Made by a program: the position numbers and the translations under genes
Assembly (NCBI GenBank): GCA_963691835.1
Contig: OY829383.1
Coordinates: 1,860,001-1,924,000 of the forward strand
Reading direction: 5' to 3'
DNA: 64,000 nucleotides
DNA from: G963691835 sp963691835
GTDB taxonomy: Bacteria > Pseudomonadota > Alphaproteobacteria > Thalassobaculales > Thalassobaculaceae
Shown: piece after piece, positions 53,290 to 62,727 of the stretch
Numbering within the stretch: the stretch's first letter is position 1
Layout: every line of letters begins with the position of its first letter
The notes under the pieces: model-generated
What the model saw: the letters and a program-made list of their open reading frames with translations, nothing else
Told to the model about the DNA's origin: nothing
Database searches by the model: none

Positions 53290-54699
53290 ATGGCGATCGC
53301 ATCCACAGGGTCAGCAGGCTCTGCCTCGATCCGCAAACCGCATGTCGCGGGCGCCTTCTATCCCGCCGAAATGGAGGCCTGTCGGGACTTGGTGCGCGGC
53401 TTTTTGGATAAGGCCGCTCCGTCCCCGATCCCGCGGCCAAAGGTTATCGTCGCCCCGCATGCCGGCTTCATCTTCTCCGGGCCGATCGCCGGAAGTGCCT
53501 ACGCCAATCTCGCCGAGCGGGCGGAGGTGATCACGCGGGTGGTCCTGATCGGCCCCGCGCACCGGGTGGCCTTCAAGGGAGTTGCGATCCCCAGCGCCGA
53601 CCATCACGAAACGCCACTCGGCACCGTCGCCGTCGACTGGGATGGAGTGCGCGCGGCCCTCGCCCTGCCGGGCGTTTCGGTCGCCGACCCGGTGTTCAAG
53701 AACGAGCATTCCCTGGAAGTTCACCTGCCGTTCATCCAGATGACCTTGCCCGGTGCGTCGATCGTGCCGCTATTGGTCGGCGATGCCAGCCATCAGGATA
53801 TCGAGCGGGTGCTGGACGCGGTCTGGGGCGGGCCTGAGACGCTGATCGTTATCTCGTCCGATCTGTCGCACTTCCTTGACTATGATCGGGCTCGGGATCT
53901 CGACAGCAAGACGCTCGCCAAGATCGAACTAATGAAACCGGACGGTATTGAGAGCGCCAACGCCTGCGGGCACAGGCCGCTCGGCGGCGCTCTCCGGCAC
54001 GCGATCCGGCGCGACTTGCGGGTTACAGCCCTCGACATCCGGAACTCGGGCGATACGCGGGGGAACAAGGACAGGGTTGTCGGCTACGGCGCCTTCGCCA
54101 TGGAACACGCGGACAGCGCGCGGCTGGACGATGCGACGCGGGGCCAACTCTTGGAGGTCGCGCGCGGGAGCCTGGAGTTCGGCATCAAGAAGGGCCGGGC
54201 GCCGAAGCTCGAGATCGGCTCGAATGTCGCCCGCTCCGCCCTGGCAATGCGGGCCTGCTTCGTCAGCCTCAAGATCGACGGTCAGCTTCGCGGCTGCATC
54301 GGCAGTGTCATTCCGCATCGTCCTCTCGTATCCGACGTGATGGAGAATGCGTTCAAAGCCGGGTTCGGAGACAAACGCTTCCCGCCGATTACCCCCGAAG
54401 AGCTGGCCAAGGCCCATCTGGAGATCTCGGTGCTGAGCCATGCCCGGCCCATGCCATTCGAGAATGAAGAAGACCTCGCCCGCCGGATCCGCCCGGATGT
54501 GGACGGCTTGATTCTTCATGAAGGTCAGAACCGGGGCCTTTTCCTCCCCAGTGTCTGGGCCGGTCTTCCTCAGGCCAAGCTCTTCATCCGTAACCTGAAG
54601 CACAAAGCGGGGCTGAGCGCAGATCACGTTTTGAGCCCCAACGCCCGCGTATCCCGCTTCGGTGCCGAGACTTTCGGGGCTTATGTTTCGGCGCTTTAG
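53290..54699 (+). CDS. amrB: AmmeMemoRadiSam fusion: Memo (AmrB) plus AMMECR1 (AmrA) domains
   Basis: The 469-residue protein joins two domains. The first, to about residue 265, is Memo/extradiol-dioxygenase-like: VAPHAGFIFSGPIAGSAYAN, EHSLEVHLPFIQMTLPGA and VISSDLSHFLDYD hold the conserved His residues. The second, from about 280, is AMMECR1-like, with ACFVSLKIDGQLRGCIGSV and AFKAGFGDKRFPPITPEEL. The fused form is common in bacteria. The partner radical SAM enzyme diverges 63 bases away, so both may be co-regulated. The biological reaction of the system is still unknown. Confidence 0.93.
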   Translation: MAIASTGSAGSASIRKPHVAGAFYPAEMEACRDLVRGFLDKAAPSPIPRPKVIVAPHAGFIFSGPIAGSAYANLAERAEVITRVVLIGPAHRVAFKGVAIPSADHHETPLGTVAVDWDGVRAALALPGVSVADPVFKNEHSLEVHLPFIQMTLPGASIVPLLVGDASHQDIERVLDAVWGGPETLIVISSDLSHFLDYDRARDLDSKTLAKIELMKPDGIESANACGHRPLGGALRHAIRRDLRVTALDIRNSGDTRGNKDRVVGYGAFAMEHADSARLDDATRGQLLEVARGSLEFGIKKGRAPKLEIGSNVARSALAMRACFVSLKIDGQLRGCIGSVIPHRPLVSDVMENAFKAGFGDKRFPPITPEELAKAHLEISVLSHARPMPFENEEDLARRIRPDVDGLILHEGQNRGLFLPSVWAGLPQAKLFIRNLKHKAGLSADHVLSPNARVSRFGAETFGAYVSAL

Positions 54700-54765
54700 A
54701 CTCGGTTGCGCCGCGAATCATACTGATTCCTTCGAAGCCAATTCGCGCAAGAGACAAAACATCAT

Positions 54766-54794
54766 TTGACGGTCAATTTATCGATACATACTTT
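54766..54794 (+). promoter_or_regulatory. putative promoter of hicAB
   Basis: TTGACG is followed after 17 bases by TACTTT in an AT-rich leader (54750-54810) unlike flanking DNA. The match to consensus is only moderate, and several A/T-rich hexamers could serve as the -10. Confidence 0.4.
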
Positions 54795-54816
54795 ATACAC
54801 ATCATTTTGAGATGCG

Positions 54817-55002
54817 ATGGATAGCCGGACGATTTTGAAGAGGTTGGAAGAAGCGGGCTGGCTTTTCGTTTCCGCGCGGGGGAGCCACCACAAGTATCGG
54901 GATCCCAGGAGCGGAAGGGTTGCGATCATTCCACACCCTAAGAAGGATCTGCCGATTGGGACGGTTCGCTCGATCGTCCGTCAGACCGGCGTCAAGATCT
55001 AG
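54817..55002 (+). CDS. hicA: HicA mRNA-interferase toxin
   Basis: The 61-residue protein has the dsRBD-like HicA fold: TILKRLEEAGWLFVSARGSH, where His24 of GSHHKYRDP is the catalytic residue, followed by IIPHPKKDLPIGTVRSIVRQ. It cuts mRNA and is silenced by HicB. The stop is 11 bases before the antitoxin start, the usual hicAB order. The pair sits between chromosomal genes with an AT-richer leader and may be a small horizontally acquired module. Confidence 0.95.
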   Translation: MDSRTILKRLEEAGWLFVSARGSHHKYRDPRSGRVAIIPHPKKDLPIGTVRSIVRQTGVKI

Positions 55003-55013
55003 GAGATGGCATC

Positions 55014-55397
55014 TTGCCTGTTTTCTACACAGCCGTAATCGAAGCAGCTGATGACGGTACCTATGGTGTCTTTTTTCCAGACCTTCCCGGGTGCACCTCG
55101 GCTGGAGAGACCATCCAGCAAGCGGCGCTTGGCGCTTCCGAGGCGCTCGCGTTCTACTTTGAGGAAAACGACGAACGACCGATGCCGCAAGACATCGACG
55201 CCATCGTGATCGACGACGACATTAGTGAAGTAGCGCGGGTTTTGGTTGCGGCTCCAGATGTGGACGGGCCCATTCAGCGCTACAACGTGACACTTCCATC
55301 CGGACTTGTTGCCCGGATAGACGCTCAGGTCGGCGCCGGTGGAAGGTCGTCTTTTCTGGCAGCGGCAGCAAAGCGATCGCTGGCCAACCAAAGCTAA
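55014..55397 (+). CDS. hicB: HicB antitoxin
   Basis: The 127-residue protein starts at TTG, with GGAGATGG placed just upstream. It has the HicB RNase-H-like fold: FYTAVIEAADDGTYGVFFPD and LPGCTSAGETIQQAALGA. A C-terminal part (VTLPSGLVARIDAQVGAG) looks like a ribbon-helix-helix DNA-binding domain, so it may autoregulate the operon. It neutralises the neighbouring HicA. Confidence 0.94.
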   Translation: MPVFYTAVIEAADDGTYGVFFPDLPGCTSAGETIQQAALGASEALAFYFEENDERPMPQDIDAIVIDDDISEVARVLVAAPDVDGPIQRYNVTLPSGLVARIDAQVGAGGRSSFLAAAAKRSLANQS

Positions 55398-55572
55398 ATG
55401 CTCAAAGCCGGCCCTTCGCGCCTCTAGAGCCGTCAGCTCTGTCACGGGCCATTGTCCTAAAGACTGAGATTGTTCCCATTCGGCCGTACTCGGGGCGGGA
55501 ATGGGCGCGCCGAGTGTTCACGCCTGTGCATGATCCCGTCACATCGTAGGTGTCTTTGGGGGACGACCGGTC

Positions 55573-56538
55573 ATGAAGGTGGGATTTATCGGGCTCGGAA
55601 ATGTGGGGGCGAAGCTGGCGGGCAGCCTGCTTCGGAACGGGGTCGATCTCACGGTGCGCGATCTTGATGCGGCCAAGCTGGCCGAACTCGAGGCGCTGGG
55701 TGCCGGCATTGGCGATAGCCCCGAAGCGATGATGCGGGACTGTGAGGCAGTGATCACCTGCCTGCCGTCGCCCGCAGCCTCCGCGGCCGTACTGGAGGGA
55801 CCGGACGGCCTGCTGAAAGCCATGGGCCCAGGCAAGATCTGGATGGAGATGTCCACAACCGATGAGCACGAGGTCACCCGCCTCGGCGCCAAAGTCACCG
55901 AGTTGGGCGGTGCGGCGGTCGACTGCCCGGTCTCCGGCGGCTGTCACCGGGCGGCGACGGGCAACATCTCGATCTTCGCGGGCTGCGACCGGGAGACTTT
56001 CGACCGGGTGCTGCCGCTGCTGACCATCATGGGCCGCCGCATCCTCAACACCGGCCCGCTCGGCTCCGCCTCGGTCTTGAAGGTGATGACGAATTATCTG
56101 GCCACGGTGAACCTGGTGAGCTGTTGCGAAGCGTTGACCACGGCCGCCGCCGCCGGGCTCGACCTCGCCACCACCTACGAGGCCATTAAGATCTCATCAG
56201 GGACCTCTTTTGTGCATGAGACCGAGAGCCAGGTGATCCTGAACGGCTCCCGCGACATCAATTTCACCATGGACTTGGTCAACAAGGACATCGGCCTCTT
56301 CCAGGAGGTGGCAGAGCGCCACGGGGTGCCGTTGGAGATCAGCCCGCTGCTGCTGGAGATCTTCCAGGACGGAGAATCCCGGTTCGGCGGACGGGAGTTG
56401 TCCCCCAACATCATCAAGCGGCTGGAGGAGGCGACCGGCCTCGACGTTCGCGCGCCAGGGTTCCCCGCCGAGATGGTCGACGATGAGCCGGAAGAGCCCG
56501 GCCGCGAAGTCGTTCCGGCCCAAGCCGCCGCCGAGTAA
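55573..56538 (+). CDS. NAD(P)-dependent beta-hydroxyacid dehydrogenase (HIBADH/GarR family)
   Basis: The 321-residue enzyme has an N-terminal GFIGLGNVGAKLAGSLLRN nucleotide-binding site, a CPVSGGCHRAATGNISIFAG substrate loop and GSASVLKVMTNYLATVN with the catalytic Lys. This fits 3-hydroxyisobutyrate or tartronate-semialdehyde reductases. Its neighbour is an enolase-superfamily dehydratase on the same strand, so the pair may degrade a sugar acid. The C-terminal 30 residues are acidic and unusual. Confidence 0.9.
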   Translation: MKVGFIGLGNVGAKLAGSLLRNGVDLTVRDLDAAKLAELEALGAGIGDSPEAMMRDCEAVITCLPSPAASAAVLEGPDGLLKAMGPGKIWMEMSTTDEHEVTRLGAKVTELGGAAVDCPVSGGCHRAATGNISIFAGCDRETFDRVLPLLTIMGRRILNTGPLGSASVLKVMTNYLATVNLVSCCEALTTAAAAGLDLATTYEAIKISSGTSFVHETESQVILNGSRDINFTMDLVNKDIGLFQEVAERHGVPLEISPLLLEIFQDGESRFGGRELSPNIIKRLEEATGLDVRAPGFPAEMVDDEPEEPGREVVPAQAAAE

Positions 56539-56561
56539 CCGTCCAGAGCCGGAGCAGGTCT

Positions 56562-57746
56562 ATGAAGATCGTCAACGCGGAGACTTTCATTGTCGGCAAT
56601 CCGCCGCCTGGCTTCGGCGGGCAGTACTTCATCTTCGTCAAGCTGACCACGGACCATGGCGTCACCGGGATCGGAGAGGCGTACGCGGCGACGTTCGGTC
56701 CAAAGGCCATCGAGACCCTGATCCACGACGTTTGCGACCGGCACATTGTCGACCGGGAGATCCGCTCGATCGAGGCGCTGTGGCGGCAAGTCTATGGCCG
56801 GGGCTACTCCCTCCGCCCGGACATCACGCTCATGGGTGTGTTGAGCGCGATCGAGATGGCCCTTTGGGACATCCTCGGCAAAGAGGCCGGAAAACCCGTC
56901 TACGCCCTGCTCGGCGGCCGGGTTCATGAGGGGCTGCGGAGCTATACCTACCTCTATCCGCCGGAAGGCAGCGACGACAGCTTCTATCTGGACGCGGCTG
57001 CGTCGGCGGAGGAAGCGGCCCGGGTGGTGGATGAGGGGTTCACGGCGATCAAGTTCGACCCGGTCCCGCCCTACACCGTCTACGACGGCCGCCAGCCGGG
57101 GATGGAAGAACTGGAATGGGCGGAACTGTTCTGCCGCCTGATCCGGGAAGCGGTCGGATCGAAAGCGGATCTGCTGTTCGGGACCCACGGCCAGTTCACG
57201 ACGTCCGGCGCCATCCGTCTCGCCAAGCGTTTGGAGCCCTATGAGCCCCTTTGGTTCGAGGAACCCACGCCACCCGAAATGCCCGAGCAGATGGCGCGGG
57301 TGCAGCGGGCGACCTCGATCCCCGTCGCCACCGGCGAGCGCCTAACGACCAAGTACGAGTTCGCCCGTGTTCTCGAGGCGGGGGCGGCATCCATCCTTCA
57401 GATGAATCTGGGCCGGGTCGGCGGTCTCTTGGAGGCCAAGAAGATCGCCGCAATGGCTGAAACCCATTACGTTCAGATCGCCCCCCATCTCTACTGCGGC
57501 CCCGTTGTCGGAGCGGCAAACATCCAGTTGGCGGCCTGCACGCCGAACTTCCTGATCCTGGAAAGCATCCGGAAGTGGGATGGCTTCTATGCCGATCTTC
57601 TGAAAACACCGATCAGATGGGAAGACGGCAAGGTCATCCCGCCGACCGAACCTGGCCTGGGTGTGGAACTCAACGAAGACGTGGCCCGGGCCCATCCCTG
57701 GACCGGCAACCGGCTTCATCTGGAGATGGGCGAAGAGCCGCTGTAA
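56562..57746 (+). CDS. enolase-superfamily (mandelate racemase/muconate-lactonizing) enzyme
   Basis: The 394-residue protein has the N-terminal capping domain (MKIVNAETFIVG, VKLTTDHGVTGIGEAYA) and the TIM-barrel with ALWDILGKEAGKPVYALLGG, KFDP, LFGTHGQFT, FEEPTPPEMPEQ and VATGERLTTKYEF, giving the metal-binding acidic residues typical of the galactonate/gluconate dehydratase branch. It would dehydrate a sugar acid. The gene is 24 bases after the dehydrogenase, so a two-step catabolic operon is likely. GGAG lies upstream of the ATG. Confidence 0.92.
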   Translation: MKIVNAETFIVGNPPPGFGGQYFIFVKLTTDHGVTGIGEAYAATFGPKAIETLIHDVCDRHIVDREIRSIEALWRQVYGRGYSLRPDITLMGVLSAIEMALWDILGKEAGKPVYALLGGRVHEGLRSYTYLYPPEGSDDSFYLDAAASAEEAARVVDEGFTAIKFDPVPPYTVYDGRQPGMEELEWAELFCRLIREAVGSKADLLFGTHGQFTTSGAIRLAKRLEPYEPLWFEEPTPPEMPEQMARVQRATSIPVATGERLTTKYEFARVLEAGAASILQMNLGRVGGLLEAKKIAAMAETHYVQIAPHLYCGPVVGAANIQLAACTPNFLILESIRKWDGFYADLLKTPIRWEDGKVIPPTEPGLGVELNEDVARAHPWTGNRLHLEMGEEPL

Positions 57747-57758
57747 CAACGACCCGCG

Positions 57759-58574
57759 TCAAGCGCCGCCAGGATACCAGGAGGGGTTCCGCTTTTCCGC
57801 GAAGCTAGCGAGACCCTCCGCCGCCTCGTCGCCCTGCCGGAAACCCGCGTGCTCTGCGACCAGTGCCTCGAAATGGGCGTCGTCGAGAGCGAGCCCGGCC
57901 TCTTCCAATGTCCGGCGTTTGGTGGCCGACGTCGCCTCGGGCGCTGCCATCAGCAACGCGTCAATGACGGGTGCCGCGGCCGCGTCCAATCCGCCTTCGG
58001 GGCAAACGGCGTGGACCAAGCCCAAACGCCGGGCGTCATCTGCGCCGAAACGCTCGCACGTCAACGCGTACCGGCGGACAGCCCTGGACCCCATGGCGGC
58101 GTTGAGATGAGGCACAATGATCCCGGCCATCACCCCCCAGCGAGATTCGGTGATAGCGAAAATCGCATCCTCGCTCGCAAGCACGATGTCACAAGCGGCG
58201 GCGATGCCCACGCCACCGCCAAAACAGCCACCATGGATGAGCGCGATGGTTGGCTTTTCAACCTCGGTCAGCCCCCGAATTGCGGCTGCGGTCCGGCGCG
58301 ACACAGCCACATTCTCCTCGGGTGACAGGGTTCCGATCTCCGCCAGCCATTTCAGGTCCGCCCCAGCCTGGAAATGGCGGCCCGCCCCGCGAAGGACGAT
58401 GACACGGACGGACGGGTCCGTCGCACAGCGGCCGACCGCGTCGATCAGTCCGGCGATGACATCTCCGTTGTAGGCGTTGTTCCGCTCCGGACGGTTGATG
58501 GTCACCGTCGCGACCCCGCGCGGGTCGATGTCGAGCAGGACGACGGAGGTTTCGGCGTTACTCATTTCGCTCAC
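57759..58574 (-). CDS. enoyl-CoA hydratase/isomerase family protein
   Basis: The 271-residue crotonase-fold protein has TVTINRPERNNAYNGDVIAG, RHFQAGADLKWLAEIG and HGGCFGGGVGIAAACDIVLA. It lacks one of the two glutamates usual in true hydratases at the second position (the segment reads GGGVGIAA), and resembles methylglutaconyl-CoA hydratases. It may belong to leucine or related acid catabolism. It converges on the enolase-superfamily gene, 12 bases away, with no clear terminator. Confidence 0.85.
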   Translation of the reverse strand: MSEMSNAETSVVLLDIDPRGVATVTINRPERNNAYNGDVIAGLIDAVGRCATDPSVRVIVLRGAGRHFQAGADLKWLAEIGTLSPEENVAVSRRTAAAIRGLTEVEKPTIALIHGGCFGGGVGIAAACDIVLASEDAIFAITESRWGVMAGIIVPHLNAAMGSRAVRRYALTCERFGADDARRLGLVHAVCPEGGLDAAAAPVIDALLMAAPEATSATKRRTLEEAGLALDDAHFEALVAEHAGFRQGDEAAEGLASFAEKRNPSWYPGGA

Positions 58575-58679
58575 CCGGCGATTGGGATGTCGGCTGCGTT
58601 TGGAGCCAACACGTTACCGCCGGAACCACAAACGGTCGAGCCGCACAACCCGCCGCCGCAAAGGAAGCCAGGAGCCTGC

Positions 58680-59588
58680 CTACTCCGCCGCCGCGGTCTC
58701 CATGAAGGTCGCGTTCCGCTTGGTGATCACCCCCATAAGATCCCGGAGACCCGGATCCAGTCTGTCGTAGTCGAAGATGTTGTTTGCTTCCTCGCGGGAG
58801 ACCTCAAGCGGAAAATCTTCCAAGACTTTCGACGCGACTTTCTCGATGGATGCGACCCGGTCGATGAGCCGATTAACGACAGAAACCTGTTCATCGAACT
58901 TGCGCTGGTAATGAACCCGCTCAATGAAAGACTTGTCGAGGTTCCGAAGATATGCGCGGTTCAGGTCGCCAAACAGCGCGCGGACCTTGACCAGTTTGAG
59001 GATACAGTCATTCGACATCACCTCTTCACGCGGGACGTTGAAGGTCCGTTTCATCGGGGAACCGCAAGCGACGTTGAAGCTGGACAGGAAGGCCCTTTCT
59101 CCATGCTCGATCAGTCCATGGGATAAAAAGCGGATGTCTATGGCCGGGAACCGGTAGGCCACGCTCTGATAGAAACGGTCCACAGTGTAGAGCTGCTCCA
59201 ACCGATCGACGAAGCCGGAGACAAAATCGGAATATCGCACCGACTCCCCCGTCGCCTTGATCGATTCACGGTGAACGGATCGCGTGAACGTCGCGATGTC
59301 ACGGACGACAATAACGACCTTAAGACGCAGGCCGGCGTCCACGTAGGTTTGAAGCCGGGTGTTCAGTTGAGAGCTGGGCTCTACAAGCGAATCGAGCAGT
59401 GCATCGTCCGAAATGATGGTCAACGGCTGCATCTCACGACCATCCAGCCAATCCATCCACGCAGGGCCACGGCGAAACTCGAACCCACCAAAAGCAAGGT
59501 GGTTCATCGACAGTGTTTTTTGAATCAGCGCACTACCTGTGTGGGTCCAACCGGGATGGAGGCAAAGAGTCTTGGGCATATCGATCAC
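58680..59588 (-). CDS. sulfotransferase-like protein
   Basis: The protein of about 300 residues begins TLCLHPGWTHTGSALIQKTL, similar to the 5'-phosphosulfate-binding loop of sulfotransferases, although the usual KxGTTSL is not exact. A downstream LKVVIVVRDIATFTRSVH fits the 3'-phosphate-binding strand and helix. It has no transmembrane segment. The start may be at 59588 or the ATG three codons later. It could add sulfate to a glycan made by the neighbouring carbamoyltransferase and GT61 genes. The family call is moderate; the substrate is unknown. Confidence 0.6.
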   Translation of the reverse strand: MIDMPKTLCLHPGWTHTGSALIQKTLSMNHLAFGGFEFRRGPAWMDWLDGREMQPLTIISDDALLDSLVEPSSQLNTRLQTYVDAGLRLKVVIVVRDIATFTRSVHRESIKATGESVRYSDFVSGFVDRLEQLYTVDRFYQSVAYRFPAIDIRFLSHGLIEHGERAFLSSFNVACGSPMKRTFNVPREEVMSNDCILKLVKVRALFGDLNRAYLRNLDKSFIERVHYQRKFDEQVSVVNRLIDRVASIEKVASKVLEDFPLEVSREEANNIFDYDRLDPGLRDLMGVITKRNATFMETAAAE

Positions 59589-59726
59589 ACTGGTCGATTA
59601 AAACAACCATAACATAGTGTCGATATCTAAATTTATAAACTTTATATTGATCACTGCCACACACTAGAATGCATAGAAATTCTTAGTAAAATTGTATCTG
59701 GCACGAAAACAGGTGGCGCCCGGTTT

Positions 59727-61352
59727 CTAGCCTCGGAAATCCCGCTTTCGTACGGCGTAGGGACCCACGATGAGGGTATCCATCCCGCTTCTGGCAAAGG
59801 TGGCGATGGCCTGATCCGGGGTGTTCACCATCGGCTCATCGTTCAAATTGAAGCTGGTGTTGAGGACCAGCGGAATGCCCGTTTCCCGGTAAAACGCGGA
59901 AATCGCCGCGTGGTAGGTTGGGCTTGCTTTACGGGATACGGATTGGGGACGGGCCGAGCCGTCGACATGGACCACGGCCGGCACTTTCTCTTTCCACGCC
60001 TCACGGGCCTGGAAAGCCATGATCATGAAATCGGACCGAAGAGACGCATCGAACACCTCGTTGTAGTGCTCCGCCAGAACAGAGGGTGCTAGCGGCCGCC
60101 AAAGCTCCCGTTTCTTGATGTCCCGGTTGACACGTCTGTTGGTCTCGACCGTTGTCGGATTTGCGAGAATCGATCGGTTACCCAGTGCCCGAGGCCCCGC
60201 TTCGGACCCTCCTTGAAAGAAGCCGACAACCTCATCAGCGACCAGCGCCCGCGCAGCCTCCTCCGCCGGGTCGACCTCTTTGAACGGCAACCCGCTATAC
60301 GTCAGCGCTAAACGGCATGCCTCTTCGGAAAACGACGGGCCCCAGTAAGCATGCGGGAACGCGCACTCCGGCCAGTTTCCTGTCATCCGGCGATGGGTCA
60401 GGATCGCAGCCCCGATCGCGGTGCCGCCATCATGGCTTGCGGGCTGCACCCAGAGATCATCGACAAAGTCCTGCTGGGCCAGGGCGCCATTGCCCGTACA
60501 GTTCAAAGCCACGCCGCCGCACATGACGAACCGGCGCATGCCCGATGCCTCCGATACCGCTTTCGCCATCGCGATGAGAGATCTGTTGTAGTAGTGCTGC
60601 AGCGTCGCAGCGATGTTCATGTGGACTTTCTCCAGGCGTCTCCCGCCACGTTCCGGAAGATTGTCCTTCGCGAACACCCGGTACTTCTCGAAGTTCGGAA
60701 GATGGAAATCGCCGTCACAGAAATCAGGAAGCAAGTCCTCATCCGGCTCACCATAGCTGGCGAGCCCCATCGTCTTTCCTTCCCCGCCATGCCCGCCAAA
60801 ACCGAGGCGATCGGTGATCAGATGAAAGAGAACCCCCCAACTCCGTCCATTCAGAATCCGATAGAACTCATGAATGTCTCCTCCATACCACCAACCGAGA
60901 AGGCCTGCTGAATCGCCGCCATACCCGTCCAGCGAGATCACATTGGCAGACCCCATACCGGAGGGGATGAGCGCGCTTGCGGCATGCGACAGATGATGGT
61001 TCTCCCGGATCAGGGATTTTCCCGACCACGAGATGTTGAGGTCGTTCATCAGATGGGAGACCCGCCGGATCTGATCCGATGATGCACGGCTCTCGACCCG
61101 GGCGCGGAAGTCGTCGTCACCGAGGTCCGACAGGGGTGGGCTTTCAAAGCCTACGGCCGTCGCATCCACATCGTCGCGCGTCAGCTTGTGTTTGATCAGC
61201 AACCACTTGATCGCGTTGACCGGCGCACTTTCCGGCGCGTGCTTCTGTCGGGTGAAGCGTTCCTCTTCCGCGTAACCGACCAGCTGGCCATCAATCAACA
61301 GGCACGCAGCGTTGTTGTTACCGCCGGGATGGGTAACGCCCAAGATGATCAT
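59727..61352 (-). CDS. carbamoyltransferase (NodU/CmcH family)
   Basis: The 541-residue protein has the N-terminal Kae1-like ATPase fold with ILGVTHPGGNNNAACLLIDG and the histidines in LIRENHHLSHAASAL, then VISLDGYGGDSAGLLGW, the catalytic MCGGVALNCTGNGAL and the C-terminal YrdC-like-linked GSEAGPRALGNRSILANPTT. Such enzymes transfer a carbamoyl group to a hydroxyl of a sugar or antibiotic. In this setting it most likely modifies a surface glycan or secondary metabolite. The promoter region is shared with the divergent GT61 gene. Confidence 0.95.
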   Translation of the reverse strand: MIILGVTHPGGNNNAACLLIDGQLVGYAEEERFTRQKHAPESAPVNAIKWLLIKHKLTRDDVDATAVGFESPPLSDLGDDDFRARVESRASSDQIRRVSHLMNDLNISWSGKSLIRENHHLSHAASALIPSGMGSANVISLDGYGGDSAGLLGWWYGGDIHEFYRILNGRSWGVLFHLITDRLGFGGHGGEGKTMGLASYGEPDEDLLPDFCDGDFHLPNFEKYRVFAKDNLPERGGRRLEKVHMNIAATLQHYYNRSLIAMAKAVSEASGMRRFVMCGGVALNCTGNGALAQQDFVDDLWVQPASHDGGTAIGAAILTHRRMTGNWPECAFPHAYWGPSFSEEACRLALTYSGLPFKEVDPAEEAARALVADEVVGFFQGGSEAGPRALGNRSILANPTTVETNRRVNRDIKKRELWRPLAPSVLAEHYNEVFDASLRSDFMIMAFQAREAWKEKVPAVVHVDGSARPQSVSRKASPTYHAAISAFYRETGIPLVLNTSFNLNDEPMVNTPDQAIATFARSGMDTLIVGPYAVRKRDFRG

Positions 61353-61570
61353 GTCGGCAGGAACTCGATCTGGAGGGAAGGAATGGTCGTTTCTGGTCGC
61401 GGCTGTTTCGACCTCTCCAGTCCATACTGGTCGGGTCGCGATGTTTCAATAGACCACCGCCGGAGCTGTCGGGCGCCAATCCCGACCCATAGGGTCTAAT
61501 CCGCCTTGCCTGGACGGAGCAGCCACGGTTCTATCGAAGACCGACGCGGACGGCACCAGAAGGCGGAAAC

Positions 61571-62671
61571 GTGCAGCAGACCCAAGACGATGAAGGACGG
61601 TTGTTCCAGCTTCGAACGGTGCCGGTCTGCCACACAGAGGAGATCGCCCGAGCTTCCGGCATGACCACCACGGACATCCACGTCCCGATCGGTGCCGGCA
61701 CTCAGGTCGTGCGGGCAATGAGCTACGCGGCTCCGGTCAAGAACGTCGTCTATGAGCTGGGCGCCCGTTTCGTGGCCGACCTCAATCACGCGCGATGTCT
61801 GGTACCAACGCTGTTCGACGGGCATTCGTTCCTGTCGGGGCGGCTGAACACGGGCATTGTCTCAGCGAGCGGAAACATCGTCTCCACGAGACTGCGAGCG
61901 CCGGAAGCGCTGATCGACGGTCCAGTCATATGCACCTATTTCACGTCCGCTTGGGGCACCTTCCTTCTGGATACGCTGCTGGCCTGCATCACGGCGCAGC
62001 GGGTGCATGGAAGTGAGGCGGCATTGCTGGTCGGCCGGGGCTTCAACCACAGGCATCGGCAATATCTCCAGATCTTCGGACAGACGAACGTCGAAGAGAT
62101 TGATTTGGCGGACGGCAGAACCGTCGCCCTACGGGACGCGATTGTTCCCTCCAGGCCAAAAATCCGGGACGCGAACTTCGCCTTCTCGGGCAACCGGGTC
62201 TCCCTGAAGTATTTCGTCGAACCGCGTGTCGCAAAAGACGCGAACGAAGCGGTCCAGTCGCGATTCCGGGGAAAGTCCCGCCAGATCTTCATTTCCCGCC
62301 AGGACGCGAATGTGCGGGTCGCACCGAACGAGCGGGATCTCGAGGACCGGCTCTCGACATACGGATTTGAGACGCTTCTGATCGGCAGCACCCCGCCAGA
62401 GGAGGTGGCACGCCGCATGGCAAACGCGGAGATCGTCGTAACGCCCCATGGCTCGAACGCGGCGAACACTCTTTTCGCCCCGCCCGACGCGACCATCATC
62501 GAGATTGACCACCCCCGCCAGGATTGGAACTGCCTGGGTGTGGCACGGGCTCTCGGACAGACCCACCGCCTCGTGAACAAGGTCGAAGACGGCAAGCGGA
62601 CCTATCAGGACAACGCCTCGTATCCGATCGATATCGATGAGGTGGATCGGGTCGTCCGGGAGTATGTCTGA
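61571..62671 (+). CDS. glycosyltransferase family 61 (DUF563) protein
   Basis: The 366-residue protein shows SAWGTFLLDTLLACITAQRV, RQIFISRQDANVRVAPNERD and the C-terminal IVVTPHGSNAANTLFAPPDA, which match the GT61/DUF563 pattern. It should transfer a sugar in glycan or lipopolysaccharide assembly. It begins at GTG 61571; an in-frame ATG occurs 30 codons later. It diverges from the carbamoyltransferase gene, consistent with joint glycan decoration. The sugar is unknown. Confidence 0.85.
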   Translation: MQQTQDDEGRLFQLRTVPVCHTEEIARASGMTTTDIHVPIGAGTQVVRAMSYAAPVKNVVYELGARFVADLNHARCLVPTLFDGHSFLSGRLNTGIVSASGNIVSTRLRAPEALIDGPVICTYFTSAWGTFLLDTLLACITAQRVHGSEAALLVGRGFNHRHRQYLQIFGQTNVEEIDLADGRTVALRDAIVPSRPKIRDANFAFSGNRVSLKYFVEPRVAKDANEAVQSRFRGKSRQIFISRQDANVRVAPNERDLEDRLSTYGFETLLIGSTPPEEVARRMANAEIVVTPHGSNAANTLFAPPDATIIEIDHPRQDWNCLGVARALGQTHRLVNKVEDGKRTYQDNASYPIDIDEVDRVVREYV

Positions 62672-62727
62672 GCGCCCATCACCGCGGGCATTCCCGGCTC
62701 ATCCCGTGTCGTTCGGCGCTTGACCCC

